DNA of 60,000 bases from Apostichopus japonicus (GCF_037975245.1 NC_092576.1:20337611-20397610); one strand, 5' to 3'. Shown: positions 1 to 14,826, numbered from the stretch's first letter. The notes: generated from the sequence alone by a model not told the origin. Numbers and translations are program-made.

Positions 1-70
1 AATTTAATAAGGTAATGGGTACTGAAGCACTTCAATATTGATTACCTTATACAATGTATGACACTGTACG

Positions 71-71
<1 letters not shown>

Positions 72-152
<81 letters not shown>
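72..152. repeat. (AT)n microsatellite
   Basis: Uninterrupted TA dinucleotide run of about 80 bp; long IYIYIY translations over it are artefacts. Confidence 0.95.
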
Positions 153-157
<5 letters not shown>

Positions 158-282
158 TATATATAATACTGTGTATACATTCTACTGTATGTATAACTGT
201 AAGATACATACAGTCACATGCGAGTCGCATATGATGGAAAGGATTGAATCTTTTCAGATTGAATCTGTTCAGATTGAATCTA

Positions 283-372
283 AGAGACTGGCGTTGGCTT
301 GCGGCTTTGATAAGCCAATGAGGGTTCTTCGCGAGTTCCTGCTTGCAGGAGGATCTAAAATACATACATACA
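283..372 (+). repeat. Dispersed repeat copy with small palindromes
   Basis: About 90 bp that reappear in reverse complement at 49231-49312. Both copies contain the hairpins GGCTTTGATAAGCC and CCTGCTTGCAGG and the shared stretch TTCGCGAGTTCCTGC, and both end in a CATA/TATG microsatellite. This suggests a short interspersed element with a simple-repeat tail. No family assigned. Confidence 0.6.
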
Positions 373-830
373 CATTTGTAAGAGTGGAAGGGGCACGAAG
401 CATGGAGAGCAGCTGGGCTTGTTATTTCGACGGGTGTGGGTTTGGCAATGTGAGGGGGGTATTCCACAAAGTCATCTGAAAACATCTCTGAGAACGAATG
501 TTCTATAGTACCATAACTTCATATGAAATTTACAAATGATCGCGGCACTGTTGCTCAAAAGTAAAACTGCTTCATATTCGAAACTCGCTAACAAAAAGTT
601 GCACTTCACATCTATGAAGACCTGCACTTTGCAGGTTCTGTTGATTGGCGAAGGGGTAGGGTGAACATGCTCTTTGTTTTCCAGCTCCCCTCCCTTCCCC
701 ACCCACCCGAACCCTCCCCACCCACCCGCCCACCCCACCCATCCCCTCCACCGACTCTGACTGTTAATTCCTATACAATCACGCCTATATATTTCCACCA
801 TACATATAATTACTTACCCTTATCCTCCAG

Positions 831-2599
<1,769 letters not shown>

Positions 2600-2881
2600 T
2601 AAAAGTTATAAAACATATGTGTTCTGACAATAGTTACCATATAAGGAGATAAAGTGCTGGGGTTCCAACGATACTTTCATAAACCGCAGTCGGAGTGAAT
2701 AATTTGACAAGATGGGCTTTCGTTGACACTTTCATTTTCAAAGACACTGCTAAGATGGCTGTTCCTCCGAGAATGCAATTCGGTCTACTATCTAGACATG
2801 TTGCATGATGTCAATATCTACACACTGAGTGAGGGTTCGTTAGTGTTTCATTGATGGTTCAGGGTTTTTAGAAAGTATATA

Positions 2882-2882
<1 letters not shown>

Positions 2883-2961
<79 letters not shown>
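2883..2961. repeat. (AT)n microsatellite
   Basis: TA dinucleotide run of about 79 bp. Confidence 0.95.
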
Positions 2962-2963
<2 letters not shown>

Positions 2964-3590
2964 TTCACAAAAGAAACTCACATATTTGAGGCTAACGTTC
3001 AGCATATTATTGAGACCTTTGTGGTGCTGTAAATACGGTATCTTCGATGAGGCTGTCAATGTAATATTACGTCACGTGATCTTATCTCCCTCAAGAGACT
3101 GACACAGTACTTGACTGTGTTTCTTTGGTCACATTGTTATAATCGATTATAGAAATTACTCAAGTTAGGGGCAATTTACTTGACCACCAATGTGTAATAC
3201 AATAATATATCTAACATTAAAGCGGCAATGAAAACAATTGTGAATAGCATATTTGAGAGGAACTCTGAACAAAACGATATTTATACAACAAATAATTTAC
3301 ATAAGGTTTGTATTAGTCGATGAAAGGAAGGTTTTGTTTAAACGATGCAAATGTGTATATCATTACGAAGTTTAGTTGACAATTTAATATAGTGTCAAGT
3401 TTTTTCCCTTATTTTAACCCATTTTATAGAATCGTAATATACCAAACAGAAATTCTTATGCAAAGTATATAAGACGTCGTATTTTATGAATTATCAAATA
3501 TATATAAATTTTTATGAACGAATGAAAATAAAATTTAATTATATAAAACAAGTCTATTTTCAGGATAGTGTTTACTGCCTCATTGATCAC

Positions 3591-3688
3591 CGTATGTTAA
3601 CACGTGTTATATAAGTATGTTAACACGTGTTATATAAGTATGTTAACACTTGTTATATAAGTATGTTAACACGTGTTATATAAGTATC
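3591..3688. repeat. Four tandem 23-bp units with palindromic E-box
   Basis: Unit GTATGTTAACACGTGTTATA plus TAA, four head-to-tail copies. Each carries the near-palindrome TTAACACGTGTTA centred on CACGTG; the third has CACTTG. It lies about 0.9 kb before the start codon of dispanin gene 2. Confidence 0.9.
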
Positions 3689-4599
3689 TTTAAAGGAGAC
3701 ACAAACACAACACTATATTGGTCTACGTTATGGAGATAACTGTCAAGACCAACTTCCCAAAACAGATAAAAAAATGGTATTATTTCATTCCTACAAATAA
3801 TTTACTATATGATAGTGTACTCTGTCGACCATTTATGAAAACAATGGTACTAACGTTGCTACCCACCCCAAAAACCTTGAGGACCTGGACTGTGCCTAGT
3901 TATGAGGGGGTGATATATAGGTGACACAATTAAATGGAGTGAATGTACGTTGGACGTTTGACGATTATGACGACTACGAAGACGACGATGATGACGACGT
4001 TGACGACGATGAATTTAGACGTCAATTTTAAAGGGAAACAAAACATTATTCATCAGCGTGCTACAATATTGCCATACCTCTTTGCTCCAATTTCACTTTT
4101 GATACGAAAGGTGGCAACTTCAACTGTCAATATCTCAAACACGGTACATAGGAATTGAATGCAAGTTTCACCAGAATGCTTAGATTATGTTCCTCATTAT
4201 CACTTCAAAAAATAAATTTTGACCTGGACTATTCTTTTAAGCATATATAGGCCTACCATGAACAGTTAATTTATGTTTACCTGCTTCATATACCCCGCAA
4301 ATACGTATAGCACAGAATGACAATCGACATTTTACACCTCTCAGTATAATATTCAATATCACAAGTACATACCATGTAACACACACTGCGATCGGTGATT
4401 GATATAGACAACCCTCCCTGCCTGTAAACTTGGATGTACTCGTCACCGTCTAGTTAGTACCAGTAATTGAAGCTGCTGGAGGTCACCAGAGATAGACAAT
4501 AAACTTATACCAGTGTCTGCTGCTGTGTGTGTGCTTGTAACTGCTATACGGTCTCTTCTACATTTATCAGTAAGGAGTGAATAACGAGGATAGGACAAC

Positions 4600-4716
4600 A
4601 TGAGTGGTAAGTACGTACATGTTATGTAGAAATATATATATATATATGCCTATATATATGCCTATATATATATGCCTATATATATATATATTTATATATA
4701 TGCCTATATATATATG

Positions 4717-4766
<50 letters not shown>

Positions 4767-7700
4767 TAAGGTGTATACATATATACCCGTTCATTGCTGC
4801 TGTGTTTACAGTCGTACTGTATATAATGGCCATGTTCTCCAGATCTACCTAAATAAATCATAATGTTAACCTATAGCTAATCCGTACTGACCTACAGTTA
4901 CAAGTAAGCTTGACTTTGTAGTTGGTTACACATTATTTACTACTTTCGTAGTTGTGTATTCCTACTAATACTTACTTATTGGACTACTTCAACACGCTAT
5001 CAATGCTGACGATGGTTTCAGATTCGGATTAGGTTATACTGATATAATTCAGACTGATTCATGAACTATATAGCTATAGATCAGTTATAGTGTTATCGAA
5101 GTAACATCAGTGTTGGATCAATCAATTCAGTATATTAATGATGGAAGTCCTAACATCCAAGACAGTGTCTTGGTATTGTAAATAGTGATTTAATCTTACT
5201 GTGTTACTTTGGTAAGACGTTCACTAGCTTGAGGCCAAAATCAGAACACTTATTTTATTTGTCTGTCAATTAATTCATGTAATGAAATGTATATTTAAAT
5301 CCAACCGTCCTCTATTAACACGCGTAGCTGGGTAAATTCGTAATAAACGTAATATTTTAAACCACTGGTATCAACATAACTTAAAGCATCTTCTAAACGT
5401 GATGCAACTCTGTCCGCTCTGTTTTCAACGTTCCCACATTGTTGCCCTTTTTAGATTTTTGTTTCCTAATTTAAAATATGCTCAACAGTTCAATGTTTAT
5501 AGAACGGTGATTCATGCATTTCTGTATAATGCATTTAACGAACATTTATAAAACATAAACATTTATAAAACATATACATAAACATATAGTGTACAGTTAC
5601 TGATCCATTCTCCCTTTAAACGTGCATGGTCACCCTATGTAACATAAATATATAGTGTACAGTTACTGATCCATTCTCCCTCCAAACGTGCATGGTTAGC
5701 CTGTGTAACATAAACATATAGTGTGCAGTTACTGATCCATTCTCCCTTTAAACCTGCATGGTTATCCTGTGTAACAATATAGTGTACAATTACTGATCCA
5801 CTCTCCCTTTAAACGTGCATGGTTAGCCTGTGTAACATAAACATATAGTGTGCAGTTACTGATCCATTCTCCCTTTAAACCTGCATGGTTATCCTGTGTA
5901 ACAATATAGTGTACAATTACTGATCCACTCTCCCTTTAAACGTGCATGGTTAGCCTGTGTAACATAAACATATAGTGTGCAGTTACTGATCCATTCTCCC
6001 TTTAAACCTGCATGGTTATCCTGTGTAACAATATAGTGTACAATTACTGATCCACTCTCCCTTTAAACGTGCATGGTTAGCCTGTGTAACATAAACATAT
6101 AGTGTACAGTTACTGATCCATTCTCCCTTCAAACATGCATGGTTATCCTGTGTAACATAAACACATAGTGTACAGTTACTGTTCCATTCTCCCTTTAAAC
6201 GTTCATGGTTATCCTGTGTAACAATATAGTGTACAGTTACTGATCCACTCTCCCTTTAAACGTGTATGGTTAGCCTGTGTAACATAAACATATAGTGTGC
6301 AGTTACTGATCTATTCTCCCTTTAAACGTTCATGGTTAGCCTGTGTAACAAAAACATATAGTGTACAGTTACTGATCCATTCTCCCTTTAAACGTGCAGG
6401 TTAGCTTGTGTAACATAAACATATATTGTACAGTTAGCATGCGTTCCTCATGAAAAATGCGCCTTCTACCAGAGATATAATAACGTACTCTTCTAGCAGT
6501 GAAGTGATGTTACAAGCTCATGTGCTTCCTATGTTACTGGTAGATCATACTTATTTAATACAGGACAAATTTTCATGTTACAAAAACTGGAAAAAGGTCA
6601 ATTTGTAATCAATGATGCAAGCAAAATAAACATGTACAATAATATGATTGATTAATGTATCATGAGAAAGTAGGTAAGCAATAAGTGGACAGATGATGTT
6701 GTAACGCTGTAGTTCAGTAGGCTCATTTACCTTGGTTTGTGTATTAGCCTCTCGAGGCTATGGAATGGTATGCGCGGTATGTATAGTAACTCACACGTAT
6801 ACAGCTGACGAACCATATACAACCGCTCTGATATGCATAGCGTATGAGTCGGGACAGCGCTAATGATCCAGCAGGGTATACGTATCTAAATAATGACAGC
6901 TAGTATCTGGTTATATGTGATATTCTATAGACCAACCCCTTATGGAATCTTTGAATTGTTTGCTTATTAATATGTTCACTGATTGTGGTAACTCTATAGT
7001 AGTTTTAATACTTAAAGGGTGTTGAGACTCGCGCAAAAAGAAACGTCCAATGCCGGCAATCTGACCTAGTTTTGAATGAGGTGTAACATAAGTGTTATAC
7101 ACCACCATCGATCACAGAAAATACAAACACAGCTTGCTACCGTCGGTAATCAGACACCAGAGTACAGTCAGTACATACAGCTGCGGTCAATACCCACAGC
7201 ACAATGTATAAACGATACAGCGATGGACATCTCAGGTTCAGCTGAAGATAACAAGGTATCACGTTTCATTACTGTCTGCATTTTGTAGCGGCACGAACAG
7301 AACGGCACTTGCAAGCAACAGAAAGTTAACTTTTACAGATGGCCGCACGCGGTTTGGGCGAGTCTTCAATGCCTTTCAATAACCAAGTTTTAACTTACAG
7401 AGTTTCCAATGTATAGATAGAGTTATGTGAAGAGAGAAGTCATGTATATATGTTCATGATATGCCTATCAACAATGGCCCTTTAATGTCTCGATTCTGAG
7501 ATTCTGTTCCTACTGTGTATATTGGATGTCCTGCACATGACATGTTCTGTCAAAGAGATATATGATGTGCATGTTCAGGAAACATGAACATTAAACGTAT
7601 AGCTCGGTTGCATCCAGTGGCATACCGTATCCGTTTATTTACATCGTATGCTATTGTTAATTAGGTTCGAAAGTTCACTGGGCTTAGAGGGTATGAGAGT

Positions 7701-10700
7701 TGCCCTTCTGTTTTCCGGGAAGCTGTATAAAGACTCCCTCACCTCTGCATGTTCAGAACCATTGTCTACAACAATAATTAAATCTTAGTGGTAGTTTTAG
7801 CAAACCTATTTTTAAAACTGTTTTGGTAAAAATCTATGCCTGGAGAAAAAAAGGGACAAAATTCTTAGTTTTCTAAAGTTTCTGTGTCTTGGTGTTTCTT
7901 TGGAGATGTCTAGTTATTTTCTAATTTTTGATTGTTTTATAATTAGTGATGAAACTAAAAATTCGGCAGGGCAGGGTTACAAAAGCAATTCAGGAAAGGA
8001 ACTTTTCTTGGGAAGATTCCCAAATTGTATGGTCAACTCTTTAATGTGCGATTCCGTTTTGATATTTTCTACGCCACTGAACTAATTTATTTCCTGGTAA
8101 ACATAGGTATTTTTAGCAAACCTATTTTTAAAACTGTTTTGGTAAAAATCTATGCCTGGAGAAAAAAAGGGACAAAATTCTTAGTTTTCTAAAGTTTCTG
8201 TTTCTTGGTGTTTCTTTGGAGATGTCTAGTTATTTTCTAATTTTTGATTGTTTTATAATTAGTGATGAAACTAAAAATTCGGCAAAAGCAATTCAGGAAA
8301 GGAACTTTTCTTGGGAAGATTCCCAAATTGTATGGTCAACTCTTAAATGTGCGATTCCGTTTTGATATTATCTACGCCACTGAACTAATTTATTTCCTGG
8401 TAAACATAAGTATTGGGAAGGGGGTGGAGCAGACTAAGGAGGTCCATCTTTAAACCAGTTTTTGTGCATGCTTCTTATCAAGTATAGATTTGCATTCATG
8501 GTGGGCTTGTATCGGTATGTTTGCACCTACAATCCTGCCAACCAATAACGGAGAAGGGCAATTTCCAAATTCCCCGACTGATTTAGATATGAGGCATGAA
8601 CCATTATGGTCGGGTCATAGGTGGATCTATCAATTTACGATTGAGGAAGTCACTGTGGTCCAATGTTGGATGTGTGGTATACCTTTGAGGCATATTTAGA
8701 CTGTATAAATTAGGTGTCTGAAACTCAAGGTTGTGGTCATAAGTAATAATTATCCGCCGACTTTTGTCCCTCGACTGACGATGGAGATGGTAGTGGAGAG
8801 GAGGGAGGTGGGGGCGTAACATATGATTTACATTGATAAGAGGTTCCTTAACATATGATTTACATTGATAAGAGGTTCGTTAACATATGATTTACATTGA
8901 TAAGAGGTTCCTTAATATCGCTGATAAATGCTACTGCAGGCTTACATTCAGTTAGTTCTTGTTGCTGTTGGAATTATTACATCTTTTTCTACATTTTCTT
9001 TATAACAGCACAATACTCCAAGCAGCAAGATGACTCAGGGCAACATGGACAATCGCAACAGCAAAATCCTCCTCCTTATTACGAGAAAGATGCTGTAAGT
9101 TATTATCTGATCCGTCCATTCAAACGTAACGAAATCAGGCGCTTAGCCAAGGGGGGGGGGGGGGGCGAAGGGGGCAGCCGCCCCCACCTTGAACATATTT
9201 TAATTTTAATTTTTAATGTTTTCATGATATCGCTAGTAATTTTAAAAGAGAAAATGCTAAGATGCAACTTACAAGGCCTGGAAAGTGCCATTTCCAGCGA
9301 TCTGGGAGGCATTTTCAGCCAAAGTGTTCTTGTACGCTTCGCGCCAAACCTCATGATGGCGCTACGCTTAGATAGTGTGTAATACCGTATCAACGGCTCT
9401 GATAGTTTGCCTACAGTTTCGCCCCTTCCTTGGCAAATTCCTGGCTACGCGCCTGAACGAAACGTAATAGAGGAAATATCTTGGTATCACTCATGTACGG
9501 AGCTTTGGAGAAATTGTGAGATAGTAAGATATTAAATATGTTATTGTTGTAATCACTAGTTATGGTGATATTTGAGATGAAATGATCTCATTATATATGG
9601 GATATCTTGAAATGAATAAATTGAAATATTGACAAGCAAGATATAATGGTGATTAAGATATTGAAATGTGACAATTGAAGATGTTAAAATCTAAATATCT
9701 TAGCATTAAGATATTACAATATCGAGAAAAAATATAAAAATCTCAACGTCTATATACCCTTGAGATATATGACATTTTTAGAATCCACACATCGACATGT
9801 TTAACCATACAGGCAGTTAGTGAGTTATCAATATACACATGATCGATCTTCGATTCAGCTATTCAGCTATTTATCTTAATACTTCAACATGTCAATGTTA
9901 CGGTAAAAGCACCAGGTATATACTGTTGATTGTGTTATCAACATGTAGATACGATGTTAACCTCTAGGTCTATTCATTTATTTCTTAATCCATTGATTAC
10001 AAAATTGAATATAAAAATGTAAAAAACGTCGGAATGTATTACACGAGCCCTGAATTAACATATAGCGTTAATTGAGTAACTAGTTTATAACAAGTAAAAC
10101 ATGTACCCAACTTGCATTTTTACTGCTGTAAGCAAAAAACGAGCCGTTATCAAAGGTCTCTGACACCTATGAACAACATTGTCCTAATCACTCTAATAGA
10201 CAACAGAAATAACTAGAATAGCGGCATTCTAGTTTGATTTATGAATAAACATTAGCTCATTATGCACACTGATGATGTAAAGGGAATGACTGCCTAATTC
10301 TCTTATGTTATTTCTTTTGGGTTTTTTTGCAACCTTCTGAACAGAGGTTTTAGGCCTAAGGCGATTTTTGAAATATTTTATTGTCTTCTTTGAAAAATAA
10401 GAATATTCAAATGATATATGTGGGCTTTAAATTAGGGGTTAGCTGATTAAGGGCTAAAATAAGAAATTTGGATGAGCGCAACCACTCCACGTCATAGTTT
10501 GCACATCTTAGAAACGAAAAGAGCATTTCGAAAAATGTCAATAGATTTTGAATGAGATTATCACACACAACAAATGTACTGAACAAGGGCGTAGGAACCG
10601 GGGGAGGGGGGCTGGGTAGCGCCATCCCCCAGTGAAAAATATGGGGGAAGTATCATTCCGCCCCCCCCCCCCCCGCTTCGCAAGTCAGAAAACCCCTTTT

Positions 10701-13614
10701 TCACCAAATCAAATTGCATTTAAGGCCAGGTGAAAATGCAAATTTATTTACAAAATGGAGTGGGTGTTGAAGTGTGCTATATTGCATCTGAGGCCACCTG
10801 GAAATGCAAAAAAAAAGGGGGACACCCCTCCCCTTAGAATCCCTCCACCCAGGCCGGTCATCAATTTTCAGCCTTCCCCCCTCCCAAATCAAAAATACCT
10901 TCCTACGCCACTGGTACTGAATATAGGGCAAATTGGGTTGGTGCTCATAGTACTTTAACTTGCCGGCAACTGTTGATTTGTTGTATCTCCTAGATCTTTC
11001 TTACTCCCAACTCGTAATCACATATCCTTGCTTTCTTTCAAAAATCGTTAAACTACTTAAATGGTGCTGTTAGTTTATTGAATAAACCGCTGCGTTGTAC
11101 TTGATAGCGTTCGTTAATGTGTTTGCCTTATGTGGGTTATGTCTTTTTAAGTCATTACCCTGCAATACAGCTTTGAGTTACACCTGGTTCTGTGCTATGT
11201 GAACTGTATACTTCATGCTCAACTAAAACTACTAATATTCAGTGACGGAGCGTCCATACAGTCAGGGTGCGGATCCCCCCCCCCCCCTGACGGACTCAAA
11301 TGAACTGCTGGCGCCCTTTTCAGCTTTTTACCACTTTTGACCTATTCGCGATTATTGACTTTTTTATTGCGCTCTCATCTACCTATTGATATTTGCCACA
11401 TTTTGTTGGAGATGGCACTTATTTATTTTTTGTTTATCTGCAAATTAGCAAGGCCCGGAAAGGGTAATTTCCGGCGATGTAGGAAGTATCTTTACTCAAA
11501 AAATTTCTGTGCGCACCGCGCCAACCTGTGGTGGCGCTCCGCTTAGATAGTGTCCAGAGCCAAGGCTCTGATAGTGTCGAAAGCGCCCCTACAGACCATT
11601 CTCGCCCCCTTGACCAATACCCCTCACTCCGCCACTGCTAATATTGCAAGATTTTCTTATAATTATGTTGGTCATCTTGCGTGGTCTATATATAAGCCGT
11701 TAAATTACTCAAAATATGGAAGCACGCGCCGAGCATAAAACAAGACTACTGCCGTATCGTAATTAAATCATGACATATTGTAACTACATAATGACATGCT
11801 GTATAATTAGTAAATTTACAACACTACTCAAGTTTTACCACATTATAACGGGACATACCTGAATAGATGTATATATACGGAAAGTAAAGTTAATGTTGTT
11901 TACGCCTATTTCAGTTATGTCGGTCTTTTATACAAGTCACGTTATAAATGACATTTGTAGATATTTTGAGTAGCGTCAGAAATAATAGTGTTGTGTTGTA
12001 ATTCACCGAGCTGCCTTTCAGAGGTTTTAAAGATACCAATCGCAGCTTGCTGTGAAAATGATTGTGGCCTTTATAAAATGATGTTCTCGTTATTGGACTA
12101 TCTTCTACCGCTTGTTGCAAACGTTATAATCTCACATAGCAGATGTTCGGCTCGCGTCGTAAATATAATTACAGCGTGTCATCATTTAATTACGATACCA
12201 CATTATTACGGGTTTCTGAAAGCCGCATGCGGCCGTGCTATCATGATATCAATTGTGCGGTTAGTGTATAATCAATGTATATGTATAGGTCTCATCACTA
12301 TTAATGTAAACGTACGCCCTCACTTTAGTTTTAAGGTTATATAGGGATAAAACTGTAGTGTGTATGACAATACACAAAGTACTATGGAAGCCCGAAATGA
12401 ATAGCCGATACATCAAATGACATCAGATAATTTACAATTGCTAATTCCACATCTTTTTTTAGTATATCTGTCTCATGATATGTAGTTTATTATCAAAGAA
12501 AGTCATGTACAACTACGGCTGCTAACTTCCATGTTAATGCAATGCTCTCCCAAGCCAAAAAAAAAATCAACAACTTCGCAGAAAAATAAATTAAACTTAA
12601 TATTATATTAGTGTTGTTTCTAGAGACATACCTTAATAGAAAATATTTAGCCTTCATCTGATGTTAGTCATTGTACTGTAAGTGTAGATCGAATATGACA
12701 ACAAAAACAAACATATTTGTTATTTAACTGGTATTGTTTAAGTGTGATATTTCTTCCTCCAGCTTACTGCGGAGCCAGCCGCTACAGTGATTATAAGAGA
12801 CACCCAGTTACAGCCGAATGACTATCTTACTTTAGCGATATTCGCCACACTCTGCTGTTGTCTGCCACTAGGCATAGTGGCTTTGATCAAGGCTGGCGAG
12901 GTTAGTGAAACGATAACTGAGACCAAACTATAGATTGTAACCATCTGATGTGATGTCGTACGATACCATGTCATGTGACGTTATATGATTATGGGAAGTG
13001 ATGCGACGTACTGTGGCTTGACGATACGTGGTGTGATTCGACCTAATGTGATATGATACAATTCCATGAGATTAATTTCCTGCGACATGCCATGGCGTGA
13101 CGATATGTTAAGTTATGCTACGTGAAGTGGTATGATATATGGTGAAATGTTATGCTATGCGATACGTTGGGATGCAACAGGACATGGTTTGGCGATATGT
13201 GGTGTGATGCGACCTGAAGTGATATGATGTGATGCGAGGCGCAGCGACGAGACGTGATGTCCTGCGATGCGATAAGAAGAGATATCACGTGACATACCTT
13301 GACGATATTTCATATGATATGATAAGGATGGGAGGATATACGACGTGACATGACGCTATATCTGATGTTATGCTCAATGATATGATACGACGTAATTTAA
13401 CGTGATGTGTTGTGATGTGATAGATTTAAAATAATGTCATGCGATGTGATACGATGAACATGACATGATATAACGTTATATGATGTGATGTGACGTTATG
13501 TGCTACGATGCGATGCGTTGTCTGTAATATCATGTGATGTACGGAGATGAGATTATGAGATGAAATGTGATATGATATGCTGCGATGAAATAATTCATTG
13601 TGTTCATTATGTAA

Positions 13615-13689
<75 letters not shown>

Positions 13690-13964
13690 CATATACGGCC
13701 ACCAATCTCTATATGAAAACGATGAAGTTATATTTGTCATTTCAGGTGCGATCTAAATTCAGTGATGGCGATATGGCCGGTGCAAGTGAGTCCTCGAAAG
13801 CTGCCAAGAAGTGGGGTATATGGGGTGTTATTGCTGGAATCGCCATGTGGGTGTTAGCGGTCGTCTTTCTGATTGTGTACATCAAATTAATTGTAGATCC
13901 CCAAAAGGCGGAAGCTGAGCAGACCAATGATCCCACAAATGATTTTTCATCCAGTTACCAGTAG
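4600..13964 (+). CDS. CD225/dispanin-family protein, complete, 149 aa (gene 2)
   Basis: Coding exons 4600-4606, 9009-9094, 12763-12900 and 13746-13964 join without frame breaks (donors GTAAGT, GTAAGT, GTTAGT; all acceptors AG). The start was chosen because ATGAGTG before a consensus donor joins in phase with exon 2. Residues 1-31 are Gln-rich and hold PPPY (23-26), a possible WW-domain/NEDD4-type ligase site. The CD225 domain spans about 50-126: first membrane segment about 53-73 with the cysteine cluster CCCLPLG (62-68, likely palmitoylated), cytosolic loop with G/A/S spacing ending AKKW (97-100), and second membrane segment about 101-125. A 24-residue acidic/polar tail ends at TAG 13962-13964. 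Intron 1 (4.4 kb) holds (AT)n, a 63-bp minisatellite, a MITE and a 310-bp duplication; intron 2 holds three TIR elements; intron 3 a pentamer-periodic tract. Likely function is membrane trafficking or restriction of membrane fusion, by family only. Confidence 0.9.
4628..4764. repeat. (AT)n microsatellite with TATATGCC interruptions
   Basis: AT-rich dinucleotide tract about 20 bp inside intron 1 of dispanin gene 2, regularly interrupted by GCC. Confidence 0.9.
5585..6440. repeat. 63-bp minisatellite in intron 1 of dispanin gene 2
   Basis: About 13-14 head-to-tail units of roughly 62-66 bp, each with ACAGTTACTGATCCA, TCTCCCTTTAAACGTGCATG and a CTGTGTAAC end. In the middle, units alternate between variants with and without an ATAAACA insertion, forming a dimeric higher-order pattern. 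Confidence 0.9.
7016..7374. mobile_element. TIR MITE, family T (copy 1), TTAA-flanked
   Basis: A related sequence lies at 38242-38612 in the opposite orientation. Ends are imperfect inverted repeats (left AGGGTGTTGAGACTCGCGC; right end is the complement of AGGCATTGAAGACTCGCCC). TTAA precedes the left end (7012-7015); the right flank is degraded (TTCAA). No transposase. Lies in intron 1 of dispanin gene 2. The TTAA target suggests a piggyBac-like mobiliser, an inference. Confidence 0.75.
7791..8410. repeat. Tandem duplication of a ~310-bp block
   Basis: 7791-8106 is repeated at 8107-8410 with few changes, including a ~12-bp deletion near the GGCAGGGCAGGG site of copy 1. Both begin near TTTTAGCAAACC and end near TTTCCTGGTAAACAT. 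Non-coding, within intron 1 of dispanin gene 2. Confidence 0.9.
8820..8913. repeat. Three tandem ~30-bp units
   Basis: Three nearly identical copies of ACATATGATTTACATTGATA followed by AGAGGTTCSTTA, about 100 bp upstream of exon 2 of dispanin gene 2. Confidence 0.9.
9136..9455. mobile_element. hAT-like MITE with shared core module
   Basis: Ends CAGGCGCTTAGCC and GGCTACGCGCCTG are inverted repeats; 8-bp target duplications AACGAAAT (9128-9135) and AACGAAAC (9456-9463). An 8-bp duplication with CAG termini fits the hAT superfamily. Non-coding; carries the ~110-bp core module (9265-9380) found in several other elements here. Inserted 42 bp downstream of exon 2 of dispanin gene 2. Confidence 0.85.
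10584..10913. mobile_element. hAT-like MITE, family G (copy 1)
   Basis: Left end CAAGGGCGTAGGAA, right end TTCCTACGCCACTG; exact 8-bp target duplication GTACTGAA (10576-10583, 10914-10921). Interior has long C/G runs and is closely related to 16660-17027. No ORF of a transposase. Confidence 0.9.
11240..11637. mobile_element. hAT-like MITE with shared core module
   Basis: Ends CAGTGACGGAG and CTCCGCCACTG; exact 8-bp target duplication CTAATATT (11232-11239, 11638-11645). Core module at about 11445-11560. Non-autonomous. Confidence 0.9.
12945..13600. repeat. Degenerate pentamer-periodic tract in intron 3 of dispanin gene 2
   Basis: About 650 bp built of 5-mers resembling TRYGA/CGATA/TGATG with a persistent 5-bp period but few exact copies, for example TGTGATGTCGTACGATACCA. 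Very dense in GATG, GACG and GATA steps. Probably an old, diverged pentanucleotide microsatellite. Confidence 0.75.
13613..13690. repeat. (AC)n-(AT)n compound microsatellite
   Basis: CA run followed by TA run, ending about 55 bp before the last exon of dispanin gene 2. Confidence 0.95.
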
Positions 13965-14391
13965 TCACGTGACAGCAGGATATATCCGAGCACTCGATAC
14001 TGTATGAAAAATATGCATAGTTCCAGAAAATTATAATCGTGTCGGTTACTGCTGCACTTTATCTCATAGTTTTTGACGTTTGCTTTAGACTTAAAATTTC
14101 TGCAGTTATTTTCAATTATACAAAACGGGCTCTGTTTCTTATCCTTTAAAAGACATATGAAAGAATTGGCCTTTTTGTTAAGACGTGTGGAAAATGAAAA
14201 CTATAAAACACAATTTATTGCCACTTGGGTAAATTGCACAACTTTCACTTCATTCCTCGTGTTAAAGATCATCACTATTGCCCTTAATTACTATTTCATT
14301 TTCTAATTACAAGCGACTTTCTAAATGATTCCTATACATCGAGGATTGTTGGAATACAGAATTTAGTGTCTCGTTATGGGTAATAAAATGT

Positions 14392-14397
14392 CTGTTG
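14392..14397 (+). promoter_or_regulatory. Candidate poly(A) signal of dispanin gene 2
   Basis: AATAAA 428 nt after the stop codon; first canonical hexamer found downstream. Not verified by transcript data. Confidence 0.4.
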
Positions 14398-14688
14398 AAA
14401 TCTGAGCACCACTAACTGACATTTTAGTATATTTGATAGTAATGTCGATGATGCATTTTCGTGTTAATATTGAACAACTCGCATCGTATTAATTTCAGAT
14501 AATTTCACTTATGTATGTATGTATGTATGTATTTATTTATTACTCGTTGGGGATTTATCCATACCTTATCGGTATTGTAGCTCAAACAGTCAATTGCACA
14601 CATGCCGTTATTTGATTTATTACGTAATACCAGCTGTTGCGTCCTTATTTGTGCGTAATCTAAGTCTATAAGGAGAGACATTGTGCAC

Positions 14689-14748
14689 ACAAAGATTATC
14701 TATTGAAGCTGTTTCACCAAAATGTATATTTCATTGGATTGACGTGGT

Positions 14749-14785
<37 letters not shown>

Positions 14786-14826
14786 ACATATGATATATAC
14801 ATATATATATATATATATGATACATA

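Larger units (their letters stand above)
1..830. other. 5' flank / probable intron of dispanin gene 1
   Basis: No coding exon could be supported here. It holds an (AT)n run (72-152), short direct repeats of AGATTGAATCT around 240-282, one copy of a dispersed repeat (about 283-372), and a C-rich CCCACCC tract (684-750). The missing N-terminal exon(s) of dispanin gene 1 may lie upstream of the window. Confidence 0.5.
2600..4599. other. Intergenic region between the two dispanin genes
   Basis: No exon seen. Contains (AT)n at 2883-2961, a four-copy 23-bp repeat (3591-3688), a short GACGACGA-type tract (3960-4015) and, from roughly 4440, sequence that probably forms the 5'UTR and promoter of the next gene. 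Confidence 0.6.

Noticed and set aside
7076-7288. 70-residue open frame as a small gene
   Set aside because: Lies wholly inside a MITE present again at 38242-38612, where the frame is not kept.
8897-9382. 161-residue frame as a single-exon gene
   Set aside because: Only 9009-9094 is exon of dispanin gene 2; the rest is intron and a MITE.
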